Origin: Microcaldota archaeon
Lineage (GTDB): Archaea; Micrarchaeota; Micrarchaeia; Anstonellales; Bilamarchaeaceae
DNA length: 54,498 bases
Assembly: GCA_016212505.1 (NCBI GenBank)
Contig: JACRGB010000014.1
Span: 1-54,498 of the forward strand
Direction: 5' to 3'
Below the pieces are notes generated by a model, which saw nothing but the letters and a program-made list of their open reading frames with translations, had not been told where the DNA came from and searched no databases. The translations under genes and the position numbers were made by a program. Below, piece after piece: positions 31,768 to 37,656 of the stretch; positions within the stretch are counted from its first letter, which is position 1; every line of letters starts with the position of its first letter.

Positions 31768-32547
31768 CTAACCTTTTGGTTTCCTGCCCTTTACCTTAGG
31801 TGGTTTGATATCCGGATAGGCGCTGGTTAACATTCCAGGAGATGGGTATGGAAAGAAAGATAATTTTTCAAATATTTTTAGGATTATGAAAGAATCTTCC
31901 TTTGCACCGGTTAATTTTCCATTTGCCTCATTTAAGGCAGCAGCCAGATTAATGTACGATTTTCGCTTCCCTTTTGTTACTGCATCCGCAACGCTTTCGT
32001 CTTTGCTGATTTTTGCAAAATCAAAATACTTGTTTACTGCAGTGTGGTTAATTCCGCTTAGTATTCCTGAAATTTCATAATCCTGCGCCTTATTTGTACT
32101 CAGTTTCTTAACCGAAATCCAGCCCTTATAGCTTCCAATAAATGCAATTTGTTCCTTATCTTCCTCTTCTTTGCCGGGCAATATGTCGCTTGTTGCTTCG
32201 GGCATGAGTTTAACGTCTGCTTTTTTTAGCAGCTGACTGATAAGATAGGACTCTGCTACAACGCCAAGTTCTTTTTTAGGCACTGCCCCTTCGAGCGCAG
32301 CTTTTATTGTTCCGGGCGAGTTTGCTTCGAAAAATTTTGCAACCGAAGATATTCCTTTACCAGAAATTTTTGCAAAATCATTTACCCTTTTTGTATCGAT
32401 ACCTGAAAATTTGAACGCCTGCTCTTCTACTGCATTACTCACCTGCATGAGTGCTGATGCGACATCCTGCTCATTTTTGCCTTCAAGGTCAAAACGCATT
32501 CCTGCCCTAAAATCCTTAAATGTCCCGCTTAGTATAATCTCGTCCAT
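31768..32547 (-). CDS. DUF2666 family protein
   Basis: A 259-residue archaeal protein with two related halves. The second half contains IAFIGSYKGWISVKKL and GILSGINHTAVNKYFDFAKI, patterns I recognise from DUF2666; the first half (LSGTFKDFRAGMRFDL, ISGKGISSVAKFFE) is a divergent copy. No catalytic motif is evident and the C-terminus is a basic tail (KPPKVKGRKPKG). It precedes mevalonate kinase in an operon and is divergent from the intron-containing tRNA-Thr gene, with which it seems to share a TATA region near 32568. Confidence 0.6.
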   Translation of the reverse strand: MDEIILSGTFKDFRAGMRFDLEGKNEQDVASALMQVSNAVEEQAFKFSGIDTKRVNDFAKISGKGISSVAKFFEANSPGTIKAALEGAVPKKELGVVAESYLISQLLKKADVKLMPEATSDILPGKEEEDKEQIAFIGSYKGWISVKKLSTNKAQDYEISGILSGINHTAVNKYFDFAKISKDESVADAVTKGKRKSYINLAAALNEANGKLTGAKEDSFIILKIFEKLSFFPYPSPGMLTSAYPDIKPPKVKGRKPKG

Positions 32548-32616
32548 AAAAATCCCGAAGATAGATATAAAAACAGGGATAATAAAAAGCTAATCTAATA
32601 CGCCCCTGTAGCGCAG

Positions 32617-32726
32617 GAAACTTTTTAGTAAAAAGTTTGATCAAAATTAACTTGCTATTGTTGCAATGCAACAATGGCAGTCAAGAAACGCTTTCGCGTT
32701 TCTTGGCATGCTAAAAGTTTACGCAA
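32617..32726 (+). other. Intron 1 of tRNA-Thr (D-loop, 110 nt)
   Basis: Cutting after AG of bulge AGG and after AA of bulge AAC restores the D-loop AGCGGTA. The intron ends pair through AAACTTTTTAG with CTAAAAGTTT; the four-base helix GCGC/ACGC has one mismatch and no outer helix, so this is a relaxed bulge-helix-bulge. Inside are two hairpins, ATTGTTGC-AAT-GCAACAAT (32657-32675) and CAAGAAACGC-TTTC-GCGTTTCTTG (32682-32705), which form a reverse-oriented copy of the TGGC/GACTGTC hairpin module. Confidence 0.75.
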
Positions 32727-32769
32727 CGGTAGCGCGCGTCCTTGGTAAGGACGAGGTCGCGAGTTCGAT

Positions 32770-32841
32770 TGAGTTTTGTGTCATGAGTTTTCGGTTTAGC
32801 ATTTTTCATAACCCGAAACAGAAAACGCAAAACTCTGGAAA
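32770..32841 (+). other. Intron 2 of tRNA-Thr (T-loop, 72 nt)
   Basis: A full bulge-helix-bulge is visible: T-stem GCGAG/CTCGC outside, four-base helix TTCG/TGGA with two wobbles, three-base bulges ATT and AAT, and intron helix GAGTTTTG/CAAAACTC. Cutting after the second base of each bulge restores the T-loop TTCGATT. The intron interior folds as TTTCGG...CCGAAA. The predicted splice lies between T59 and T60. Confidence 0.8.
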
Positions 32842-32871
32842 TCTCGCCGGGGGCTATTTCTTTTTTTGTCG

Positions 32872-33033
32872 TATTGGAATTTGCATGATTCCATGGCAAA
32901 AAGCTGAAAAGCTTTTTGACTGTCGCGGAGCTTTGCTCCACGCCAATTCGCACAAAATTTATGAAATTTTGTGCTTGTATCGTAAATCCTATCGGATTTC
33001 CAATGCTGAAAAATTTGCTGCAAATTTTTCATT
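32872..33033. repeat. Composite stacked-hairpin element, longest copy
   Basis: Head TATTGGAATTTGCATGATTCCA; then TGGC, stem AAAAAGC/AGCTTTTT, joint GACTGTCG, stem CGGAGC-TTT-GCTCC, ACGCCA; then GCACAAAATTT-ATG-AAATTTTGTGC; then AAATCC-TATC-GGATTT running into joint CCAATGC; finally GAAAAATTTG-CT(G)-CAAATTTTTC. The outer ATTGGAA can pair with TTCCAAT across the whole insertion. It lies just downstream of tRNA-Thr and before the promoter of the next gene. No ORF here is credible. Confidence 0.8.
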
Positions 33034-33123
33034 AACTTCTTAAAAGTTACTATTTATTGTAAATTAGTATCTAACTGTTTAGATTGTATTCGGGATTGAT
33101 GATTGATTATTCGGGATGAATTT

Positions 33124-33771
33124 ATGAACCAAAGAACTTTCCGCGCAGATGCGCTTGCAACCTTTCCAAATGCATTGGCCCCTTTATTCCGAAACGGGCA
33201 AAAAGAGAGATTCACAAGGGCCTTTGAGCGATTTGAAGCAATAGCTGCAGAGGCAAAAACCAGAATTCCTTCTGGCCCATCACATGTAGGAGCGGGTGTA
33301 TTCTCCATTATTTCCTTTTTAGAAAATGCTGATCTTCTGTTGTCTGTAAAAAGATCCCGGATCCACGAATTATTCCATATTCTTAGTGGGCATCGCGCTC
33401 AAAAGGCTCGTGTTTTGGAAGAAGCTCGAAAAGGTACCTATGATCTTCTTCTACGTATGCGATTTAGTCTGGCCTGCATACCTGCTCCGTCTGAACAACA
33501 TCTACCTGCCCGAAAATACGGGGCAAATGAATCAATACTCGCTTCTTCTACTGTATGCCCCCCATTAGGATTATTTTTGGATGGTATTGGCATAACAAAA
33601 ACTGATTTTGCTAATGATTTGGATGTTTTACGAGAAGCTCTTCTTTCCAAGCCTCCGTTTGCAATGAGAACGGATATTGAAACAATTACGCGCGCAATTA
33701 TGAGGTCCGCAGGAGAATATGTTGATCAAGTTATATCTGCCGAGATCGAGCGTGCTCGTCTTTCTACATGA
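33124..33771 (+). CDS. Hypothetical helical protein
   Basis: About 215 residues, mostly helical and soluble, no recognised family. I start at ATG 33124 (MNQRTFRADA), preceded by GGGATGA; the track adds seven residues upstream. Blocks such as RNGQKERFTRAFERFEAIAAEAK and a Pro/Cys-containing middle (CIPAPSEQHLPARKYG, TVCPPLGLFLDG) are the only landmarks. No membrane segment or catalytic motif is evident. It lies between a hairpin element and a secreted-protein gene and appears to be transcribed alone. Confidence 0.5.
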   Translation: MNQRTFRADALATFPNALAPLFRNGQKERFTRAFERFEAIAAEAKTRIPSGPSHVGAGVFSIISFLENADLLLSVKRSRIHELFHILSGHRAQKARVLEEARKGTYDLLLRMRFSLACIPAPSEQHLPARKYGANESILASSTVCPPLGLFLDGIGITKTDFANDLDVLREALLSKPPFAMRTDIETITRAIMRSAGEYVDQVISAEIERARLST

Positions 33772-33812
33772 TATCAAAAAACATATAAAATTAGCCTGAT
33801 TTAGCAAACCTC

Positions 33813-34361
33813 ATGCGATCATCCCAATTGCCCTTTTTGCTACTGCTAGCAATTTTCATAACTACCGTAACCGCACAAACATCCATCCCAACTCCATCGG
33901 TTCCTCAAGATGTCCAGCAGGCCGGCCATTTTGTAGATGCTATAAACCGGCAATATGAAGCGCAAGTACTGATCGCCCGCACCGTTCCCGAAGGCTACCA
34001 AATAACCGTTAATCCAGGCGTAACTGCTGCTCCCGGCCAGCTCCAAACATTTAGCAAAAGGCTTAGCGCGCTTGGCTTTAAACAGGAAGGAACGGATTTT
34101 TTCTATTTTGTACGGCCCGATTATCCTAACCCCCCGCAAGCTCAGGCAAAACCTCCAATAAATTTAACTCCCGCGAGCCCTTTCAATATTACAAACAGTA
34201 CAAACACTACTAGAAGCAGGTTCAATCAACCCCAATCAATCTCCCCAGTTTATTTGGCAGCACTTGGAATAGGGGGCATTCTATTTTTGGCAACTGCATT
34301 ATTTTTAGCTGCAATTGCTTTTTACTTTTTAACGAAACCAAAACCTAAAAAGAGAAAATAA
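33813..34361 (+). CDS. Exported protein with C-terminal membrane anchor
   Basis: A 182-residue protein: signal peptide (residues 1-21, LLLLAIFITTVTA), a soluble domain of about 85 residues ending at FYFVRPDYP, a Pro/Asn/Thr-rich linker with N-glycosylation sequons (NLT, NIT, NST, NTT), one membrane helix (about 146-173) and a basic tail KPKPKKRK. Topology is N-out, C-in. The extracellular domain (VPEGYQITVNPGV) is not recognised. Leaderless start: CATATAAAAT about 27 nt before the ATG. Confidence 0.55.
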   Translation: MRSSQLPFLLLLAIFITTVTAQTSIPTPSVPQDVQQAGHFVDAINRQYEAQVLIARTVPEGYQITVNPGVTAAPGQLQTFSKRLSALGFKQEGTDFFYFVRPDYPNPPQAQAKPPINLTPASPFNITNSTNTTRSRFNQPQSISPVYLAALGIGGILFLATALFLAAIAFYFLTKPKPKKRK

Positions 34362-34386
34362 GATATAAATCAAACTAAGAGGTAAA

Positions 34387-34527
34387 TCAGAACGAATGGA
34401 AGTTTCCGTCCTTATCCCGTTTAAATTTGTGGGTTAGGTCTATTTTGCACGAAAATACGTGCTCATTACTCTCCGATAACGGAGACCAAAGCCCCTTGTA
34501 TGTGTGGCAGTTCGGACATGCTGGCAT
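34387..34527 (-). CDS. Small zinc-ribbon protein, paralog 1
   Basis: Missing from the ORF track. The 46-residue product begins MPACPNCHTYKG, contains FSCKID, and ends KFKRDKDGNFHSF. The CPxC knuckle, second half-knuckle and terminal D-G-(N/F)-F motif match a second unlisted gene at 35546-35698 on the same strand. The second knuckle has one Cys, so zinc might use His or Asp (C-x2-D). CAGGTGAAAATCTT gives a good ribosome site, and a TATA-like GATTTTAAC lies about 20 nt before the presumed transcript start. Function unknown; nucleic-acid or protein binding is typical for such ribbons. Confidence 0.65.
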   Translation of the reverse strand: MPACPNCHTYKGLWSPLSESNEHVFSCKIDLTHKFKRDKDGNFHSF

Positions 34528-34621
34528 AAGATTTTCACCTGATTCTCAAATGTTGATACTGGTCTGTTAAAATCAACTACCCAGCTCATATTTTAAAATA
34601 TTCTTCTTACTGTATTAGAGT

Positions 34622-35392
34622 ATGACTAGTATAAATAAAATGGGATTTAGCCGGTTTATATCATTTGCCTTTTTGGCTGGATTATTGCTTATCGCAGGAT
34701 GTACATCTCCAACAAAGCCAAAAACGGAAACATTAACCTGCTATGATTATTGTACCTCTCTTCCTGCGCCAGCTTGCACCGGTTCATGGTCCATTTCAGG
34801 CAATTATCCTGATTGTGCCTGCAAGTTTGAATGTGAAAAATCCTCAGATAACCAGACCCAGAAGGTTTCGCCTCCTGCCCCAGTAGTCAATGTGACTGTT
34901 AACGAGAGTTCAAAAACAAACGTGACTGTGGCTCCGCCCCCTCCACCTCCTCAGCCTAAAAAGCCGATTTCACAAACTTTCAATGATACTATAAAACAGA
35001 TTCGGACCGATTTTTATGTTGAAAATCCAGGAAGCTATACTGAATTTGATTATCGTTGGGATGCAACAGTGAATGATAGTTTCGGGTCAAAAGATATCAA
35101 ATTAGGCCAATTCCAGGCAGTTAAATTCAATGGCGCATACATACCGAGCCTCCAGACCTTTGAATTTTATGAATTCAAATCCGCAACAAATCCAAATAAA
35201 ATCGGTATTTACGGGTTGGCACTTATGAATGATACTTCATCTTCCCTTGACAATTATGGTACTTTCTCAACCACCTACCTTCCTGAACTTCAGAACCTTG
35301 ATGGTTGTGTGGTGTCCAAGCGAACCTCGGTTAAGGCAACTGAAGGCGATTATACCCTTTACACCATTTACTGCAGAAGCCTGGTAACTTAA
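34622..35392 (+). CDS. Cys-containing lipoprotein
   Basis: A 256-residue exported protein: hydrophobic leader ending in lipobox LIAGC at about residue 28, a compact Cys-rich module (CYDYCTSLPAPACTGSW ... CACKFEC) that resembles a small disulfide knot, a Pro-rich linker (PPPPPPQPKKP) with N-glycosylation sequons, then a domain of about 130 residues with no known motif. TTTTAAAATAT about 25 nt upstream supports a leaderless start at the first ATG. It may be surface-anchored; partner unknown. Confidence 0.55.
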   Translation: MTSINKMGFSRFISFAFLAGLLLIAGCTSPTKPKTETLTCYDYCTSLPAPACTGSWSISGNYPDCACKFECEKSSDNQTQKVSPPAPVVNVTVNESSKTNVTVAPPPPPPQPKKPISQTFNDTIKQIRTDFYVENPGSYTEFDYRWDATVNDSFGSKDIKLGQFQAVKFNGAYIPSLQTFEFYEFKSATNPNKIGIYGLALMNDTSSSLDNYGTFSTTYLPELQNLDGCVVSKRTSVKATEGDYTLYTIYCRSLVT

Positions 35393-35448
35393 GCGAGGTA
35401 CATTGTGACTCAAAAGAAGGGGCAATACTAGGGGATCAAGAGTATCAT

Positions 35449-35500
35449 GAAAAATTTGCAAATTCCATATAAGGACAAATTTTCGCAAAATTACAATACG
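35449..35500. repeat. Decayed stacked-hairpin element
   Basis: GAAAAATTTGCAAATTCCATATAAGGACAAATTTTCGCAAAATTACAATA lines up with the copy at 36.9 kb (TTTGCAAATTCCAATGCAGACAAATTTTTGCTAAAATTTGTCC), but the left arm and the right end are altered so pairing is weaker. It lies about 55 nt after the lipoprotein stop. Confidence 0.45.
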
Positions 35501-35545
35501 AAAACAAAAATTAATTTTTTCTTTTGTTTCCTTTTTCCTCTTTCT

Positions 35546-35698
35546 CTATACTGAAGAAGTCAGGAATCCATCTGTGCCCTGCTTGAACTTATGCTGCGGG
35601 TTTGCGCTGCATTCGAATTTTTCCTCTTTTTTAAATAGAGGCGAATTCATTCCGTAGCTCATGGAGCATTCAGGACATCCTCTCAAAAACTCACTCAT
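35546..35698 (-). CDS. Small zinc-ribbon protein, paralog 2
   Basis: Also missing from the ORF track. A 50-residue protein with MSEFLRGCPECSMSYG, then KFECSANPQHKFKQGTDGF. Knuckles C-x2-C and C-x6-H could bind one zinc. It shares the order CPxC, FxC, H-K-F-K, D-G-(N)F with the paralog at 34387-34527. GGAGATGAAACCC upstream of the ATG is a strong ribosome site. The interval holds no other gene, so a transcript of only this small gene is likely. Confidence 0.65.
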   Translation of the reverse strand: MSEFLRGCPECSMSYGMNSPLFKKEEKFECSANPQHKFKQGTDGFLTSSV

Positions 35699-35888
35699 GG
35701 GTTTCATCTCCGCTGCCTTGGGAAAAGCAGCATTTTGGTCGCACCTCTGCTGACCCAGAGAAGCTTTTTAAAGGAATGCCTATTTTTGTTAATTGATTCT
35801 GTGGTAAAAAGTTAAACGATAGGTTTATATACATGTTCTGCTCCAATATGATTAGTTATCCTAAAAATTAATTACCCGAGTTGAAACT
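35699..35888. promoter_or_regulatory. Divergent promoter region of zinc ribbon 2 and the helical-repeat gene
   Basis: Rightward, GGTTTATATACATG (about 35821-35834) is a clear TATA box, giving a leader of roughly 35 nt and a GAGTTGAAACT site before the ATG at 35889. A small stem, GCTGCCTTGGGAAAAGCAGC (GCTGC/GCAGC, about 35713-35732), lies toward the zinc-ribbon start. Nothing else is apparent. Confidence 0.45.
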
Positions 35889-36812
35889 ATGAGACCCAAA
35901 ATATACGAAATCCTGCCTGATCTGGCTTTTGTTAGGGCACTTTTACATGCTGAAGATGTGACTGTTCGAGAGGCCGCTGGGGCTAAATACGGAGAGCTCA
36001 TCACCGCAGGTGTTCATATGTCTGATTTGGCCAAGTTGCTCGCTCGTTTAACTGACCAGGATGCCCAACTGCGAAGGGATGCTGTTGCTGAACTGCAGGT
36101 GGTCCTAGTTTCAATGGAAATTCGTCTAAAACCAGAGACCTATCAGGCTATTGTGGATGCGATGGCAGAACGGTTGGATATATCCGTTGAACCTGATGAA
36201 GTTGTCCGGGCAAATTGTGTTTTTGGTATTGACTGTGGCAGTAACTCCAGGGCTGATTTAATGCCCTTTGAATCTGCATTAAAATACCTTGCAGAACATG
36301 ACCCATCACTCATTGTAATTAAGGCTGCCCATAACGTTTTAGAATCCCCCATACTTGAGATTATTGACCGTTTAAACCGCAGTGATCTTAATCCTTCTGG
36401 TAGGGATATCCTTCTTAATCTTCGGAGGGCTGCAGCAGCAGACTTACAAAAACTCCTTTCCGGTCCTTTGGATTCTGGCACTACTACACTGATAGTTAAT
36501 GCAATGGCCGATCGATTAAAGACTAAAACCGATGATCCTACTTCGCTAGTCGAGGCTGATGAGCAGGTTAGGAACATATGTATTAATGGTATTCGGGCGA
36601 GTTTCAATCGTCCGGTTGACCTTTCCTTTGTAATGCCTCTACTCAGAGATGTGGCAGCAAAAGATCCCTGCCTTCAAGTACGCGAAACTGCCCAAAGAAC
36701 TTTAGATTTACCTGCTGCAAGAGAAGTCCCAAATCTTCCTCCCCGGCCAATTTATCCTGCTCCTGCCCGTCGCATGGCGCGACCTGCCGCCATTGCTTTA
36801 GGTGGCAACTAA
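35889..36812 (+). CDS. HEAT-like helical-repeat protein
   Basis: A 307-residue protein built of paired helices, with repeated blocks such as QDAQLRRDAVAELQVVL and ETYQAIVDAMAERLDI matched later by GTTTLIVNAMADRLKT and DEQVRNICINGIRASF. This suggests five to seven HEAT-like units, usual for protein-binding scaffolds. The last 40 residues are Pro/Arg-rich and probably disordered. No catalytic motif. Its 3' end overlaps that of the convergent membrane-protein gene by 15 nt. Confidence 0.5.
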   Translation: MRPKIYEILPDLAFVRALLHAEDVTVREAAGAKYGELITAGVHMSDLAKLLARLTDQDAQLRRDAVAELQVVLVSMEIRLKPETYQAIVDAMAERLDISVEPDEVVRANCVFGIDCGSNSRADLMPFESALKYLAEHDPSLIVIKAAHNVLESPILEIIDRLNRSDLNPSGRDILLNLRRAAAADLQKLLSGPLDSGTTTLIVNAMADRLKTKTDDPTSLVEADEQVRNICINGIRASFNRPVDLSFVMPLLRDVAAKDPCLQVRETAQRTLDLPAAREVPNLPPRPIYPAPARRMARPAAIALGGN

Positions 36813-37562
36813 ATTCAAATAAATGAGGACAATTCCCACGAGTATTAGCTGGTGGACCAAATAAATCGCGAGTGAGTTTTTACCAAATGTCTCGAGCATC
36901 CTATTTTTTATTATATTGGAATTTGCAAATTCCAATGCAGACAAATTTTTGCTAAAATTTGTCCTTGTGCTTTTTTTGAAAATTTCCCGTCTTCTGATCT
37001 CCTGGCCCAGATAAATCCCGATCAAGACAATCCCGAACCAGGGAAGCAAAGGGTAATGGTCAAGTGCGGTATAATCCGGGCTGGTCAAACCCAGCCAAAA
37101 AAGATAGGGCGTACTTACATAAATCCCCGAAGTGATCAGTCCCAAACCAACAAGGACCAATCCAAACAAAACGTTCCATTTTCCGAATTTGAAAAAGAAC
37201 GGGGCGATTATTGTGCTTAGCGCTATCAGGTGGATTATGCCGAATTTTATGAATCCATCATGCGGATAAATCCATGTCACTGCGGTTATGAGCAGCGCAA
37301 CTCCGCCAAGAAGCAAACCTCTTTTCAGATGATGGGTGTAGCCTTCCTTGTTTCTGTTTTCGCTTATAGTCATAGATATTCCTACAATTGTTAGGAAAGA
37401 AACGCCAATTATTCTCTGAAAAACCACAAGAAAAATATTCTGTAAATTAACCTGTACGATCCCAAAATAGTTTAAATCAAAAATAAAATGATAAATTATC
37501 ATAAGTACTATTGCAATGCCACGAGCAATATCGATTTCTATAATTCTTTTTTCTTTCTCCAT
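36798..37562 (-). CDS. DUF1624-type membrane acyltransferase-like protein
   Basis: A 254-residue protein with seven or eight membrane helices. The N-terminus RIIEIDIARGIAIVLMIIYHFIFDL matches DUF1624/heparan-alpha-glucosaminide N-acetyltransferase-like proteins (conserved D-(x)-R-G and H), and LPWFGIVLIGIYLG and LAIYLVHQ are further family marks. Residues about 203-221 (RTNFSKNLSALEFANSNII) are encoded by an intact stacked-hairpin element inserted in frame in a cytoplasmic loop between helices. Family role is transfer of acyl groups to sugars or lipids at the membrane; substrate unknown. Confidence 0.7.
   Translation of the reverse strand: MEKEKRIIEIDIARGIAIVLMIIYHFIFDLNYFGIVQVNLQNIFLVVFQRIIGVSFLTIVGISMTISENRNKEGYTHHLKRGLLLGGVALLITAVTWIYPHDGFIKFGIIHLIALSTIIAPFFFKFGKWNVLFGLVLVGLGLITSGIYVSTPYLFWLGLTSPDYTALDHYPLLPWFGIVLIGIYLGQEIRRREIFKKSTRTNFSKNLSALEFANSNIIKNRMLETFGKNSLAIYLVHQLILVGIVLIYLNLVAT
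36914..36964. repeat. Stacked-hairpin element inside a coding sequence
   Basis: A 51-nt copy, a multiple of three: TTGGAATTTG-CAAATTCCAA (perfect palindrome), joint TGCA, then GACAAATTTTTGCTAAAATTTGTC. It lies inside the DUF1624-type gene and adds about 17 codons without disrupting the frame. Same head and joint as copies at 32.9 and 54.1 kb. Confidence 0.8.
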
Positions 37563-37656
37563 TGTTAGGTTTAGTTATTTAAAATTATAAACGCATCCTA
37601 AGGGAATTTTATCTACTGCCAGGAAGTAACCTAGCAAATAGTTCTAAGAATGAATC

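Larger units (their letters stand above)
32602..32855 (+). tRNA. tRNA-Thr (anticodon GGU) with two introns
   Basis: Three exons (32602-32616, 32727-32769, 32842-32855) join into a complete cloverleaf. Acceptor GCCCCTG pairs with CGGGGGC (one G-U). D-arm becomes GCGC-AGCGGTA-GCGC; anticodon arm is CGTCC-TTGGTAA-GGACG with anticodon GGT at 32744-32746; variable loop AGGTC; T-arm becomes GCGAG-TTCGATT-CTCGC. The discriminator is T and CCA is not encoded. G1-C72, C2-G71 and U73 are compatible with archaeal tRNA-Thr. Introns interrupt the D-loop and the T-loop; the anticodon loop is intact. TATA-like GATATAAAAAC lies upstream and a T-rich run (32855-32869) follows. Confidence 0.88.

Noticed and set aside
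32730-32780. tRNA fragment only (anticodon and T-loop without acceptor)
   Set aside because: At first the T-stem did not pair; the missing half lies after a 72-nt intron, so the gene is complete.
32666-33043. 125-residue plus-strand ORF and overlapping minus-strand ORFs
   Set aside because: They run across tRNA-Thr exons, introns and a hairpin element; they have no ribosome site and the products show no family pattern.
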